A stretch of 64,000 bases of DNA from Aromatoleum buckelii. Lineage in GTDB: Bacteria > Pseudomonadota > Gammaproteobacteria > Burkholderiales > Rhodocyclaceae. The DNA lies in NCBI RefSeq assembly GCF_012910785.2, contig NZ_WTVH02000010.1, positions 496,001-560,000 on the forward strand. The letters are read 5' to 3'. A program made the position numbers and the translations under genes. Under the pieces are notes generated by a model that ran no database searches, had not been told where the DNA came from, and saw only the letters and a program-made list of their open reading frames with translations. Of this stretch, positions 34,037 to 44,253 are shown in pieces; positions within the stretch are counted from its first letter, which is position 1; the number at the start of each line of letters is the position of its first letter.

Positions 34037-35299
34037 ATGTCACTCAATGACCCTCGCTGGGGCAACCAGGGGAATGACGACGGCAAACGCGGCGACGGAA
34101 ATCGCGGCGGGAAACAGGGTCCCCCGGATCTCGAAGACATCTGGCGTGATTTCAACCAGCGGCTGTCGAGCATGTTCGGTGGCAAGCGGGGCGGACGCAA
34201 CGGCGGCAGCGGTGGAGGCGGCGGCGGACCGCAGATGCCACAGATTTCTTTCCGCCAGTTCGGCGGCGGAATTGGCGCGCTGCTGGCGCTGATCTTCATC
34301 GTCTGGCTCGCGAGCGGTTTCTATATTGTCGACGCGAACCAGCGCGGCGTCGTGCTGCGCTTCGGCAACTTCGTCCAGACCACCGATCCCGGCCTGCGCT
34401 GGCGCCTGCCTTATCCGATCGAGAGCAATGAGATCGTCGATCTGACCGGGGTGCGAACCGTTGAGGTCGGGTATCGCGGCACCGAGCGCAACAAGGTGCT
34501 GCGCGAGTCGCTGATGCTGACCGATGACGAAAACATCATCAATATCCAGTTCGCGGTCCAGTACGTGCTGAGCAGCCCGGAGAATTACCTGTTCAACAAC
34601 CGCTTTCCGGACGAGTCGGTGATCCAGGCCGCCGAATCGGCGATGCGCGAGATCGTCGGCAGAAGCAAGATGGACTTCGTGCTGTATGAAGGACGCGAGC
34701 AGATCGCGGCGAGCGCCCACGAACTGATCCAGAAAATTCTGGATCGTTACGAAACCGGCATCCAGGTCAGCCGCGTGACGATGCAGAATGCGCAGCCGCC
34801 GGAGCAGGTTCAGGCAGCCTTCGACGACGCGGTGAAAGCGGGTCAGGATCGCGAGCGCGCGCGCAACGAGGGCGAGGCCTACGCGAACGACGTGATACCG
34901 CGCGCCCGCGGAACGGCATCCCGTCTTATCGAGGAGGCGAATGCCTATCGGGAGCGGGTAGTGGCGAATGCCGAGGGCGAGGCGAGTCGCTTCACCCAGG
35001 TGCTCGAGGAATACCGGCGCGCACCGGACGTGACGCGCGAGCGGATGTATCTGGATACGATGCAGCACGTGATGTCGAATTCCAGCAAGGTGATGGTGGA
35101 TGCGAAGGGCAACGGGAATCTGCTCCTGATGCCGCTGGACAAGCTGCTGCAGGGCGTCGGAACGGGGCAGGCAGCGCAGGAGCCGGTGACTTCGGCGCCT
35201 GCGACCCCGGCCGCACCCGTCCCGACACCGCGGGCCGACAGTTCCTTCGATGCCCGCAGCCGCGATGTGTTGCGTGACCGTGAGCGGGGAGAGCGTTGA
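34037..35299 (+). CDS. hflK: HflK, FtsH modulator (SPFH protein)
   Basis: Inner-membrane SPFH protein that forms the HflKC cage around FtsH. It has 420 residues: a Gly/Arg-rich cytoplasmic N-terminus, one membrane helix (about 78-98), the SPFH/band 7 domain (NQRGVVLRFGNFVQTTDPGL), a long coiled helix, and a Pro/Ala-rich tail. I chose ATG 34037 (MSLNDPRWGNQGN) over the in-frame GTG 34019, which overlaps hflX. The stop overlaps the hflC start by one base. Confidence 0.95.
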   Translation: MSLNDPRWGNQGNDDGKRGDGNRGGKQGPPDLEDIWRDFNQRLSSMFGGKRGGRNGGSGGGGGGPQMPQISFRQFGGGIGALLALIFIVWLASGFYIVDANQRGVVLRFGNFVQTTDPGLRWRLPYPIESNEIVDLTGVRTVEVGYRGTERNKVLRESLMLTDDENIINIQFAVQYVLSSPENYLFNNRFPDESVIQAAESAMREIVGRSKMDFVLYEGREQIAASAHELIQKILDRYETGIQVSRVTMQNAQPPEQVQAAFDDAVKAGQDRERARNEGEAYANDVIPRARGTASRLIEEANAYRERVVANAEGEASRFTQVLEEYRRAPDVTRERMYLDTMQHVMSNSSKVMVDAKGNGNLLLMPLDKLLQGVGTGQAAQEPVTSAPATPAAPVPTPRADSSFDARSRDVLRDRERGER

Positions 35300-36180
35300 T
35301 GCGTGACAAGATGTCGCTCGTTGCGGGCGCGCTGCTGTTTATCGGCGTCCTTGCGTCAATGACGCTATTTACCGTCGATCAGCGTCAGTTCGCGGTCGTA
35401 TTCCAGCTCGGCGAGGTCAAGGAAGTCATCGACAAGCCGGGCCTGAACTTCAAGTGGCCGATGATCCAGAACGTGCGCTTCTTCGACCGCCGCATCCTGA
35501 CGATGGATACGCCGGAGCCGGAGCGCTTCATCACCGCGGAGAAGAAAAACGTCCTCGTCGACCACTTTGTCAAGTGGCGGATCATCGACCCGAAGCTCTA
35601 TTACGTCTCGGTGGCCGGGGACGAGGCGCGCGCGCGCATCCGCCTGCTGCAGACGGTCAATTCCGGGCTGCGCGAGGAATTCGGCCGGCGCACGGTGCAT
35701 GACGTGGTGTCCGGCGCGCGCGACCAGATCATGGAAGACATGCGTACGCGTGCCGACGAGGACGCGCGCAAGATCGGCGTCCAGATCCTCGATGTGCGGC
35801 TCAAGCGCGTCGATCTGCCGCTCGAGGTGTCGGAATCGGTCTATCGTCGCATGGAGGCGGAGCGCAAGCGCGTCGCCAACGAGCTGCGCTCGGAAGGCGG
35901 GGCGATTGCGGAGAAGATACGTGCCGATGCGGATCGTCAGCGCGAAGTCATCATCGCCGAGGCCTACCGCGACGCGCAGCAGGCCAAGGGTGCGGGCGAC
36001 GCCAAGGCGACGGGCATCTACGGCGAAGCGTATGGCCGGAATCCGGAGTTCTACTCGTTCTACCGCAGCCTCGAGGCCTACCGCCAAGCTTTCGACAGCA
36101 AGAACGACCTGCTGGTCGTGGACCCGAGTTCGGAGTTTTTCAGATTCATGAAGGATTCCGGCGGGGGCAGCAAGAACTGA
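35299..36180 (+). CDS. hflC: HflC, FtsH modulator (SPFH protein)
   Basis: Partner of HflK, 293 residues: N-terminal membrane helix (about 6-22), band 7 domain (VDQRQFAVVFQLGEVKEVIDKPGLNFK), and the typical C-terminus PSSEFFRFMK. ATG 35299 shares a base with the hflK stop; a TTG directly before it is in frame but less likely. Confidence 0.95.
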   Translation: MRDKMSLVAGALLFIGVLASMTLFTVDQRQFAVVFQLGEVKEVIDKPGLNFKWPMIQNVRFFDRRILTMDTPEPERFITAEKKNVLVDHFVKWRIIDPKLYYVSVAGDEARARIRLLQTVNSGLREEFGRRTVHDVVSGARDQIMEDMRTRADEDARKIGVQILDVRLKRVDLPLEVSESVYRRMEAERKRVANELRSEGGAIAEKIRADADRQREVIIAEAYRDAQQAKGAGDAKATGIYGEAYGRNPEFYSFYRSLEAYRQAFDSKNDLLVVDPSSEFFRFMKDSGGGSKN

Positions 36181-36184
36181 ACGG

Positions 36185-36370
36185 ATGGGCAACACCTTGT
36201 TGATGGCCTTCGCACTGATGCTGGTGATCGAAGGCATCCTGCCCTTTGTCGCGCCAGCCGCCTGGCGCGAAACTTTTTTGCGGCTGGCGCAGATGGCTGA
36301 CGGTCAGATCCGGTTCATCGGATTGTCGTCGATGCTGATCGGCATCCTGCTGCTGTTTCTCCTTTCCTGA
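36185..36370 (+). CDS. DUF2065 (YjeT-like) small membrane protein
   Basis: 61-residue protein with two hydrophobic helices (about 4-22 and 43-60) separated by the conserved [20 protein letters not shown]. The YjeT/DUF2065 family commonly sits after hflC; function unknown. It is 4 bases after hflC and 5 before hisZ. Confidence 0.88.
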   Translation: MGNTLLMAFALMLVIEGILPFVAPAAWRETFLRLAQMADGQIRFIGLSSMLIGILLLFLLS

Positions 36371-36375
36371 CTATC

Positions 36376-37530
36376 ATGCGCTGGGTTCTTCCCGATCACA
36401 TCCAGGACGCGTTGCCGGCCGAGGCAGACAAGATCGAACGTCTGCGCCGTCGCCTGCTCGACGCGTTCCGCTCCCATGGCTATCAGCTCGTGGTGCCGCC
36501 GTTGCTCGAATATCTCGACTCCCTGACGACCGGAGCCGGGCAGGATCTCAAGCTGCGGACTTTCAAGCTCGTCGATCAGCTGTCCGGCCGCACGATGGGC
36601 GTGCGTGCCGACATGACGCCGCAGGTCGCACGCATCGACGCGCACCTGTTGAATCGTCGCGGCGTGTCGCGGCTGTGCTATTGCGGCAGCGTGCTGCATA
36701 CCCTGCCTTCGACGCTCACGGCGACGCGCGAGCCGCTGCAGCTCGGCGCCGAACTGTATGGCCATGCGGGCCTCGAGGCCGACATCGAAATCATTCGGCT
36801 GCTCGCCGAGGTGATGCGCCTGGCGGAGGTCCCGGCGAGCCGCATCGACCTCGGGCACGTCGGCCTGTTTCGCGTGCTCGCGGCGCGCGCCGGCCTGGTG
36901 CCAGGGCGCGAGGAGGAACTCTTCGACCTGCTTCAGGCGAAGGATCTGCCGGACCTGCACGAGCTCGTCGCCGGCGTCGCCGAGCCGGTGCGCTCCGCAC
37001 TGCTTGCGTTGCCGGGCCTCTACGGCGGCCCCGAGGTGCTCGACAAGGCGCGGGTGTGTCTGCCCGACGACGCCGAAATCCGCGCGGCGCTCGACGATCT
37101 GAGCCGCCTTGCCGCGGCGCTCGGCGACCTGCCGATCAGCTTCGATCTGGCAGACCTGCGCGGCTACCATTACCACAGTGGCGTCGTGTTCGCAGCTTAC
37201 GGTGGAAGCTCGCCGGCGGCGCTCGCGCTCGGCGGGCGTTACGACCGGGTCGGGGAAGCTTTCGGCCGCGGACGGCCGGCTACCGGCTTCAGCCTCGACC
37301 TGCGCGAACTGGCGGTGCGCCTAGCGGATGCGGGGCAGCGCGGCGCGATCCTCGCGCCGGCCGACGGCGACGCTGGGCTGGAAGCGGTCATCGCACAATT
37401 GCGCAGCCGGGGCGAGGTCGTGATGACCGAACTCCCCGGCCATGACGGAAGCTGGAACGAGGCCGGTTGCGATCGGCAACTGATCAGGCGTGAGGGCCGC
37501 TGGACGGTCGAATCGCTTCAGGGAGAATGA
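36376..37530 (+). CDS. hisZ: HisZ, ATP phosphoribosyltransferase regulatory subunit
   Basis: HisRS-like paralogue without tRNA synthetase activity that activates short HisG and mediates histidine feedback. It has 384 residues with class II synthetase-like motifs ([53 protein letters not shown]). It pairs with the short hisG 29 kb away. The order hflC-yjeT-hisZ-purA is conserved in betaproteobacteria. Confidence 0.95.
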   Translation: MRWVLPDHIQDALPAEADKIERLRRRLLDAFRSHGYQLVVPPLLEYLDSLTTGAGQDLKLRTFKLVDQLSGRTMGVRADMTPQVARIDAHLLNRRGVSRLCYCGSVLHTLPSTLTATREPLQLGAELYGHAGLEADIEIIRLLAEVMRLAEVPASRIDLGHVGLFRVLAARAGLVPGREEELFDLLQAKDLPDLHELVAGVAEPVRSALLALPGLYGGPEVLDKARVCLPDDAEIRAALDDLSRLAAALGDLPISFDLADLRGYHYHSGVVFAAYGGSSPAALALGGRYDRVGEAFGRGRPATGFSLDLRELAVRLADAGQRGAILAPADGDAGLEAVIAQLRSRGEVVMTELPGHDGSWNEAGCDRQLIRREGRWTVESLQGE

Positions 37531-37535
37531 AGTAA

Positions 37536-38846
<1,311 letters not shown>

Positions 38847-38881
38847 GAGCGCAAGTCGCGGCGCTCGCGCAGGGCTGGAAA

Positions 38882-38915
38882 AAGCAAAAGCCGGTCGAAT
38901 GACCGGCTTTTGCTT
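38882..38915. terminator. Bidirectional terminator between purA and tRNA-Leu
   Basis: A perfect 15-base-pair stem (38882-38896 with 38901-38915) around a GAAT loop, with A/T-rich stem ends on both sides. It can serve purA on the plus strand and the convergent tRNA gene on the minus strand. Confidence 0.9.
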
Positions 38916-38920
38916 GAATC

Positions 38921-39005
<85 letters not shown>

Positions 39006-39015
39006 AGGCGGACGG

Positions 39016-39043
39016 AGTATACCGGCAAGTCGGGTTTTGGCAA
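39016..39043 (-). promoter_or_regulatory. Promoter of tRNA-Leu copy 1
   Basis: On the minus strand: TTGCCA (39043-39038), 16-base spacer, TATACT (39021-39016), ending 11 bases before the tRNA 5' end. Confidence 0.75.
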
Positions 39044-39114
39044 AGTGGGGCGCCGACACCCGGCTGCAACGAGTTCACGACGCGAAGGATGGAACAGGAA
39101 GGACAGGCAACAAA

Positions 39115-39137
39115 AAAGCCGACTCAAGGTCGGCTTT
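39115..39137 (-). terminator. Terminator of tRNA-Leu copy 2
   Basis: On the minus strand, a perfect 9-base-pair stem AAAGCCGAC/GTCGGCTTT with a 5-base loop followed by more T, starting 10 bases after the tRNA 3' end. Confidence 0.85.
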
Positions 39138-39147
39138 CCTGCAGAAC

Positions 39148-39232
<85 letters not shown>

Positions 39233-39243
39233 AAGAGCCGCGC

Positions 39244-39271
39244 ATTATAAGCATCAATCCGAGAATGTCAA
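39244..39271 (-). promoter_or_regulatory. Consensus promoter of tRNA-Leu copy 2, overlapping the rnr start
   Basis: On the minus strand: perfect TTGACA (39271-39266), 16-base spacer, perfect TATAAT (39249-39244), 11 bases before the tRNA 5' end. The -35 box overlaps the candidate ATG codons of the divergent rnr gene (39265, 39271). Confidence 0.88.
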
Positions 39272-41802
39272 TGACTACAAGACCAAAAAATTCCAGACCG
39301 AAAACGAAGAGTCCTGCCGGCCCCGCGGGAAGCCACCCGCCGAGTGATATTCGGCGCGCCGATCCGTTCTTCGAGCGCGAATCCGCAGAGTACGAGAATC
39401 CGCTGCCGAGCCGCGAATATGTCGAGCAGACGCTCGCTGAGCAAGGGGTGCCGATGAGTTTCGCGGAGCTGTGCGGTGCGCTCGACGTCACCGCCGACGA
39501 AGCGCCGCTGTTCGAGCGCCGTCTGCGCGCGATGGAGCGCGACGGCCAGGTGATCCGCAACCGGCGCGATGCGTTCCTGCTGCCGGACAAGGCGGACCTG
39601 ATCCGCGGCCGCGTCGCGGGGCATGCCGATGGCTTCGGCTTCCTGATCCGCGACGACGGGCAGCCCGATGTCTTTCTCGGGCCGAAGGAAATGCGTGAAG
39701 TGCTGCACGGCGACCGCGTGATCGCGCGTGTCACCGGCGTCGACCGGCGCGGCCGGCCCGAAGGCAAGATCGTCGAAGTGCTCGAACGCGCGAACGCCCG
39801 CGTCGTCGGGCGCGTGCTCGATGCGCACGGCGTTCAGGTGGTCGTGCCGGAAAACCGCCGTCTCGCCCAGGACATCCTGCTCGCGCCGGGGGGCAAGAAG
39901 ACAGTGCCGGGCCAGGTCGTGACCGTTGAACTGATTGTGCAGCCGACGAAATTCGCGCAGCCGATCGGCAAGATTGTCGAAGTGCTCGGCAACTATGCCG
40001 ATCCCGGCATGGAAATCGAGATCGCGCTGCGCAAGCATGAACTGCCGTACGAGTTTTCGCCCGAAGCAAAGGCCGAGACGCGCAAGCTGCCGCTCAAGGT
40101 GCGCAAGAAGGACTGGGCGGGCCGCGAGGACATCACGAACCTGCCGCTGGTGACGATCGATGGCGAAACGGCGAAGGACTTCGACGATGCGGTGTATTGC
40201 GAGCGCCAGGGCCGGGGTTTCCGGCTGATCGTCGCGATCGCCGACGTATCGCACTACGTCGAGGCCGGCGGCGGGCTCGACGCGGACGCGCAGGACCGCG
40301 GCAACTCGGTGTATTTCCCGCGCCGCGTGATCCCGATGCTGCCGGAAAAGCTCAGCAACGGGCTGTGTTCGCTGAATCCGCAGGTTGAACGCCTGTGCAT
40401 GGTGTGCGACATGAGTATCTCGCCGACTGGTGCGATCAAGGCATACCGCTTCTACCCGGCCGTGATGTTCTCGCACGCGCGGCTCACATACAACCAAGTT
40501 GCCGCCGCGCTGTATGAACAGGATGCGGGCGCGCGCGAGGCAGTCGGCGCGCTGCTGCCGCACCTCGAAAATCTCGACAAGCTGTTCCGTGTGCTGCTCA
40601 AGGCGCGGGCGAAGCGCGGCGCGATCGACTTCGAGACGACCGAGACGCGGATGATCTTCGACGACGCCGGCAAGATCGAGCGCATCGTCCCCGAAGTGCG
40701 CAACGACGCGCATCGCCTGATCGAGGAATGCATGCTCGCGGCGAATGTCTGCGCCTCGGAATTCCTGCAGACTCGCGAACATCCGGCGTTGTACCGGGTG
40801 CACGAAGGACCGACGCCCGAGAAGCTCGAGAAGCTGCGCAACTTCCTCGCCGAGTTCGGCCTTGGCTTGGGCGGCGGCGACGAGCCGAAAGCGGGGGATT
40901 ACGGCAAGCTACTCGAGAAAGTCAGAGAGCGCCCGGACGCGCAGCTGCTGCAGACGGTGATGCTGCGTTCGCTGCGTCAGGCGGTGTATAGCCCGGACAA
41001 CGTCGGGCACTTCGGTCTCGCGTACGAAGCCTATACGCACTTCACATCGCCGATCCGGCGTTACCCGGACCTGCTTGTGCATCGCTCGATCAAGGCGGCG
41101 CTCGAGAACCGTACGTACGAGGCCGGTGACTGGGACCAGATCGGCATGCACTGCTCGGCCACGGAGCGGCGCGCCGACGAGGCGACGCGCGACGTCGTCT
41201 CATGGCTGAAGTGCTATTACATGCAGGACAAGGTCGGCGAGGAGTTTTCCGGCAGCGTGTCGGCGGTGGTACCCTTCGGCCTCTTCGTCGCCCTCGACGA
41301 AATTTTCATCGAGGGGCTGGTGCACATCTCGGATCTGGGCAGCGACTATTTCCACTATGACGAAACGCGCCACGAACTTGCCGGCGAGCGCACCGGGGCG
41401 CGTTACCGGCTTTCCGACCGCGTGCGCGTGCAGCTGGTGCGCGTCGATCTGGAGACGACCAAGATCGATTTTCGCCTGATCGAAGGGCCGCAGCGGCCGA
41501 CCGAACGGGTCGGCAAGACCGCCAAGGAGCGCAAGCGGGCTGTGGGGGTCGAAGTCGGTGACGCGGGCGAGGTCGCCGAGGTCGCAAGCGCGGTCGTCAA
41601 TGCGCCGGCCGCCCCGCGGACGGGACGCGGACGCAAACAGGTCGCGGCGCTGTTCCAGCCTCCCGTCACGGTCACGCCGGACGAGCAGGCGGCCTCGCCA
41701 CAAGAGAAGGTCGCGAAGAAGCCCCGCAAGGCAAAGCCGGCTGGTGAACCGGCCACCGATAAACCCGCAACAGGTAAAAAGAAAGGCACCGCCCGTGGCT
41801 AA
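39265..41802 (+). CDS. rnr: RNase R, 3'-5' exoribonuclease
   Basis: Degrades structured RNA, rRNA and trans-translation targets. About 845 residues: N-terminal winged-helix domain, cold-shock-like OB domains, RNB catalytic domain ([39 protein letters not shown]), an S1 domain ([30 protein letters not shown] as adjoining segments), and a Lys-rich tail. The start is ATG 39265 or 39271; longer in-frame starts fall inside a tRNA gene. Its own promoter would have to lie within or next to the tRNA region. It overlaps rlmB by 8 bases in another frame. Confidence 0.95.
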   Translation: MSMTTRPKNSRPKTKSPAGPAGSHPPSDIRRADPFFERESAEYENPLPSREYVEQTLAEQGVPMSFAELCGALDVTADEAPLFERRLRAMERDGQVIRNRRDAFLLPDKADLIRGRVAGHADGFGFLIRDDGQPDVFLGPKEMREVLHGDRVIARVTGVDRRGRPEGKIVEVLERANARVVGRVLDAHGVQVVVPENRRLAQDILLAPGGKKTVPGQVVTVELIVQPTKFAQPIGKIVEVLGNYADPGMEIEIALRKHELPYEFSPEAKAETRKLPLKVRKKDWAGREDITNLPLVTIDGETAKDFDDAVYCERQGRGFRLIVAIADVSHYVEAGGGLDADAQDRGNSVYFPRRVIPMLPEKLSNGLCSLNPQVERLCMVCDMSISPTGAIKAYRFYPAVMFSHARLTYNQVAAALYEQDAGAREAVGALLPHLENLDKLFRVLLKARAKRGAIDFETTETRMIFDDAGKIERIVPEVRNDAHRLIEECMLAANVCASEFLQTREHPALYRVHEGPTPEKLEKLRNFLAEFGLGLGGGDEPKAGDYGKLLEKVRERPDAQLLQTVMLRSLRQAVYSPDNVGHFGLAYEAYTHFTSPIRRYPDLLVHRSIKAALENRTYEAGDWDQIGMHCSATERRADEATRDVVSWLKCYYMQDKVGEEFSGSVSAVVPFGLFVALDEIFIEGLVHISDLGSDYFHYDETRHELAGERTGARYRLSDRVRVQLVRVDLETTKIDFRLIEGPQRPTERVGKTAKERKRAVGVEVGDAGEVAEVASAVVNAPAAPRTGRGRKQVAALFQPPVTVTPDEQAASPQEKVAKKPRKAKPAGEPATDKPATGKKKGTARG

Positions 41803-42748
41803 CAAGTCCTCAAGCAACGAACGCCCGAGCCATACGACGGCAGCCGGCAGGCGCCCGGCGCATCAGCGCGACGCCGGCTCTGCCGCCGACAGCCGCGGCC
41901 CGGCACGAAGCCGCAAGGAGTCGGACCCGGGAGAGGCCCCCGACGCGCCTGCGGCGCGTGAAAGCCGCGGGGAGTCGCGGCTGATCTACGGTTTCCATGC
42001 CGTGCTCGGCAAGCTCAGACGCGACCCGGACTCGGTGTTCGAGCTTTACCTGTCCGGACAGCGTACCGATGCGCGCGCGAAAGACGTCGTGCGGCTCGCC
42101 GAGTCGCAGAACGTGCGCCTGATCCAGGCGGAGGCGGAGCGTCTCGACGGCATGGTCGGCACGCGCCGCCACCAAGGGGTCGTCGCGCGCGTCGATGCGA
42201 AGAGCCGCGAGCTGAAGCTTGCCGACGTCCTCGAAGTGCTCGAGGAAAACGCGCTAATCCTGGTGCTCGACGGCGTGCAGGACCCGCACAACCTCGGCGC
42301 CTGCCTGCGCGTCGCGGACGCTGTCGGCGCGCATGCCGTCGTGGCGCCGAAGGACCGCGCAGTCGGCCTCAATGCGACCGCAATCAAGGTCGCCAGCGGC
42401 GCCGCGGACAGCGTGCCGTACGTCACCGTGACGAATCTCGCCCGCGCGCTGCGCGAAATGCAGGAAGCGGGTATCTGGGTCGTCGGAGCGGCTGGCGAGG
42501 CGGAGAAATCGGTGTACGAAGTCGACCAGAAAGGGCCCGTCGCGTGGGTTCTCGGCGCCGAAGGCGACGGCCTGCGCCGGCTCACGCGCGAGACCTGCGA
42601 CGAACTCGCCCGCATCCCGATGCTCGGCACCGTCGAGAGCCTGAATGTCTCGGTCGCGAGCGGCATCTGCCTGTTCGAGGCGCGGCGTCAGCGCAGCGCG
42701 CAGCTGGAGAGCACGGCACCCCAAGCGGGGGACCGCAGGACGGCCTGA
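41795..42748 (+). CDS. rlmB: RlmB, 23S rRNA Gm2251 methyltransferase
   Basis: SPOUT-class (TrmH/SpoU) 2'-O-methyltransferase, 317 residues. A disordered N-terminus of about 60 residues precedes the substrate-binding domain ([16 protein letters not shown]); the knotted catalytic domain has [32 protein letters not shown] and [15 protein letters not shown]. The start is GTG 41795, inside the 3' end of rnr (rnr-rlmB order is conserved). Confidence 0.95.
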   Translation: MANKSSSNERPSHTTAAGRRPAHQRDAGSAADSRGPARSRKESDPGEAPDAPAARESRGESRLIYGFHAVLGKLRRDPDSVFELYLSGQRTDARAKDVVRLAESQNVRLIQAEAERLDGMVGTRRHQGVVARVDAKSRELKLADVLEVLEENALILVLDGVQDPHNLGACLRVADAVGAHAVVAPKDRAVGLNATAIKVASGAADSVPYVTVTNLARALREMQEAGIWVVGAAGEAEKSVYEVDQKGPVAWVLGAEGDGLRRLTRETCDELARIPMLGTVESLNVSVASGICLFEARRQRSAQLESTAPQAGDRRTA

Positions 42749-42772
42749 ACGGGATTTCCCGTTTCGTATGCG

Positions 42773-42806
42773 GCCTGCCCGCGGCGCATCGGGGCAGGCT
42801 GCTTTC
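42773..42806 (+). terminator. Probable terminator after rlmB
   Basis: GCCTGCCC (42773-42780) pairs with GGGCAGGC (42792-42799), followed by TGCTTTCTT. A second small hairpin (42748-42763) overlaps the rlmB stop. Confidence 0.6.
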
Positions 42807-42827
42807 TTGCAAGCGCCCGACGCGTGG

Positions 42828-43343
42828 CTATCGCCGAGCGACCCCGGCGGTTGCGGCCCTCGTCAAAGCCGCATCGCTCGCAATCGGTTCAGCCGGCCGA
42901 AAGATCCACTCGTCGTAGCGCGCCGCACTGGGCGCAGCGGGGCCTAGCTCGGGCGGCAGATCGGCCTTGCGGATCGGTTCACCGGTCGCCCGGCTGTGAA
43001 TGCCGACGATCGCCTGGCCCTCCCGCACCAGCCCCCAGTCCGGGTGCCCGGTCAGGGGGTCGGGGTAGATGCGCCGCAGATGACGCCTGACGGTCGGGAA
43101 GCGGCGATCTTCGACGAGTTCATCGAGGCTCGTCGGCCACGCCGGAGCCCCCGGCGAGTCGGCATGGTAGCGGCCGATCGCGCGGGCGATCTCGCTGCCG
43201 ATGAAGAGAAGCTCGGCCTCGCGTTCGCGCGCCGCCACTTTCTGCCACACGACTCCGACCTCCGCTGCGAACAATCCCAGCGCAGCGGCGGCAAACAGCA
43301 CCAGGAGATAGGTATAGCCGCGCTGGTGCTTACCAGTCCGCAT
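42828..43343 (-). CDS. Pseudopilin-like protein lacking Glu5
   Basis: Last gene of the secretion operon, 171 residues. A short basic leader ends at a prepilin-peptidase-like Gly before YTYLLVLFAAAALGLF; the mature position 5 is Leu, not the usual Glu. The C-terminal part (YPDPLTGHPDWGLVREGQAIVGIHS) is soluble and partly disordered at the end. Glu5 is also absent from GspK-type tip pseudopilins, so a tip or minor role is possible (inference). I chose ATG 43343 with GGCGGGA upstream; ATG 43355 is an alternative. It overlaps the previous gene. Confidence 0.72.
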   Translation of the reverse strand: MRTGKHQRGYTYLLVLFAAAALGLFAAEVGVVWQKVAAREREAELLFIGSEIARAIGRYHADSPGAPAWPTSLDELVEDRRFPTVRRHLRRIYPDPLTGHPDWGLVREGQAIVGIHSRATGEPIRKADLPPELGPAAPSAARYDEWIFRPAEPIASDAALTRAATAGVARR

Positions 43344-43746
43344 AATTCCCGCCATCGGAGGCCTGTCCTGGGGCGCCGCTGCGAATGTCCCAGACACCGT
43401 CGTTTTCGCCGTCGCCGTCCGGCGGCGCCAGGAACTCCCACGTCGCGTCGGATTCGGTGATCGGATCCTTCGGCACCGCGCGCAGGTAGCGCCGGCTCAC
43501 CAGGTCGTCCAGCTTCTGCGGATAGATCCCGGTATCGGCGCGGTACTTGTCGATGGCGTCGCGCACGACGGCGAGGGACTGCCGCAGCGTCGCTTCGCGC
43601 ACCCGGTCCAGGTGGTTGAAATAGCGCGGCGCCGCAATCGACAGCAGGGTCGCGATGATCGCCATCACCACCAGCAGTTCGATCAGCGTGAAACCGGCCG
43701 GGCGGGACGGGCCGCGCGAAACGTTCGGGGAGCGGTGCTCAGTCAT
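43330..43746 (-). CDS. GspG-like pseudopilin
   Basis: 138 residues with a type III prepilin signal (leader to Gly, then FTLIELLVVMAIIATLLSIAAPRYF) and a GspG-like C-terminal domain ending in acidic/Gly-rich residues and YADW, resembling the calcium-binding end of GspG. ATG 43746 gives an 18-residue leader; ATG 43770, which overlaps the upstream stop, would add 8 residues. Secreted-pilus subunit of the operon. Confidence 0.85.
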   Translation of the reverse strand: MTEHRSPNVSRGPSRPAGFTLIELLVVMAIIATLLSIAAPRYFNHLDRVREATLRQSLAVVRDAIDKYRADTGIYPQKLDDLVSRRYLRAVPKDPITESDATWEFLAPPDGDGENDGVWDIRSGAPGQASDGGNYADW

Positions 43747-43763
43747 GTCCGGTCCGGATTTCT

Positions 43764-44243
43764 CTACCATTCGCGGTACGGGATCCCGTTCAGCCCGACT
43801 CGTCGTGACACCGAGTGAATATCGAAAACGTCCTCGCCTTCGGCCGGCGTCTCCGGCGGGCTCGCATAACTGCGTAGGCCCCAAGTGCGTTCGGCGGGCA
43901 CGCTCGGGTCGGTGAAGAAGGGGTCGCGCGGAATGCGCCGCAGAAAATAGATTTTCCGGCTGTTCGGATCGGTGATGTCGGGCACGCCCTTGACGAGCGC
44001 GGCGAGGTCGGGCGGATAGCCCGAAGCTCCGGCCTCGCGCTCGATCCGGTTCGCGTCGAAAGCGGCCTTGTAGGCGTCGATGCCGCTGCGAATCGCGCGC
44101 AGCGCCGCGCGCAGTTCCGACTCCCGCGCGCGCTGCGCGGTGAGCTCGGCAAGCGGCATCGCGGCGCTCGCGAGCACGGCGACGATCGCAACCGTCACGA
44201 CGAGTTCGATGAGCGTGAAGCCGCGCACCGCTCTTGCGCTCAC
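43764..44243 (-). CDS. GspG-like pseudopilin
   Basis: 159 residues with a short leader (MSARAVRG) and FTLIELVVTVAIVAVLASAAMP, including Glu5. The body has the paired PDITDP and RIPRDPFFTDPS motifs seen in GspG-like pseudopilins and ends in NGIPYREW. It starts 10 bases after the secretin stop. It is likely processed by a prepilin peptidase encoded elsewhere. Confidence 0.85.
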   Translation of the reverse strand: MSARAVRGFTLIELVVTVAIVAVLASAAMPLAELTAQRARESELRAALRAIRSGIDAYKAAFDANRIEREAGASGYPPDLAALVKGVPDITDPNSRKIYFLRRIPRDPFFTDPSVPAERTWGLRSYASPPETPAEGEDVFDIHSVSRRVGLNGIPYREW

Positions 44244-44253
44244 GTTGCCCTCC

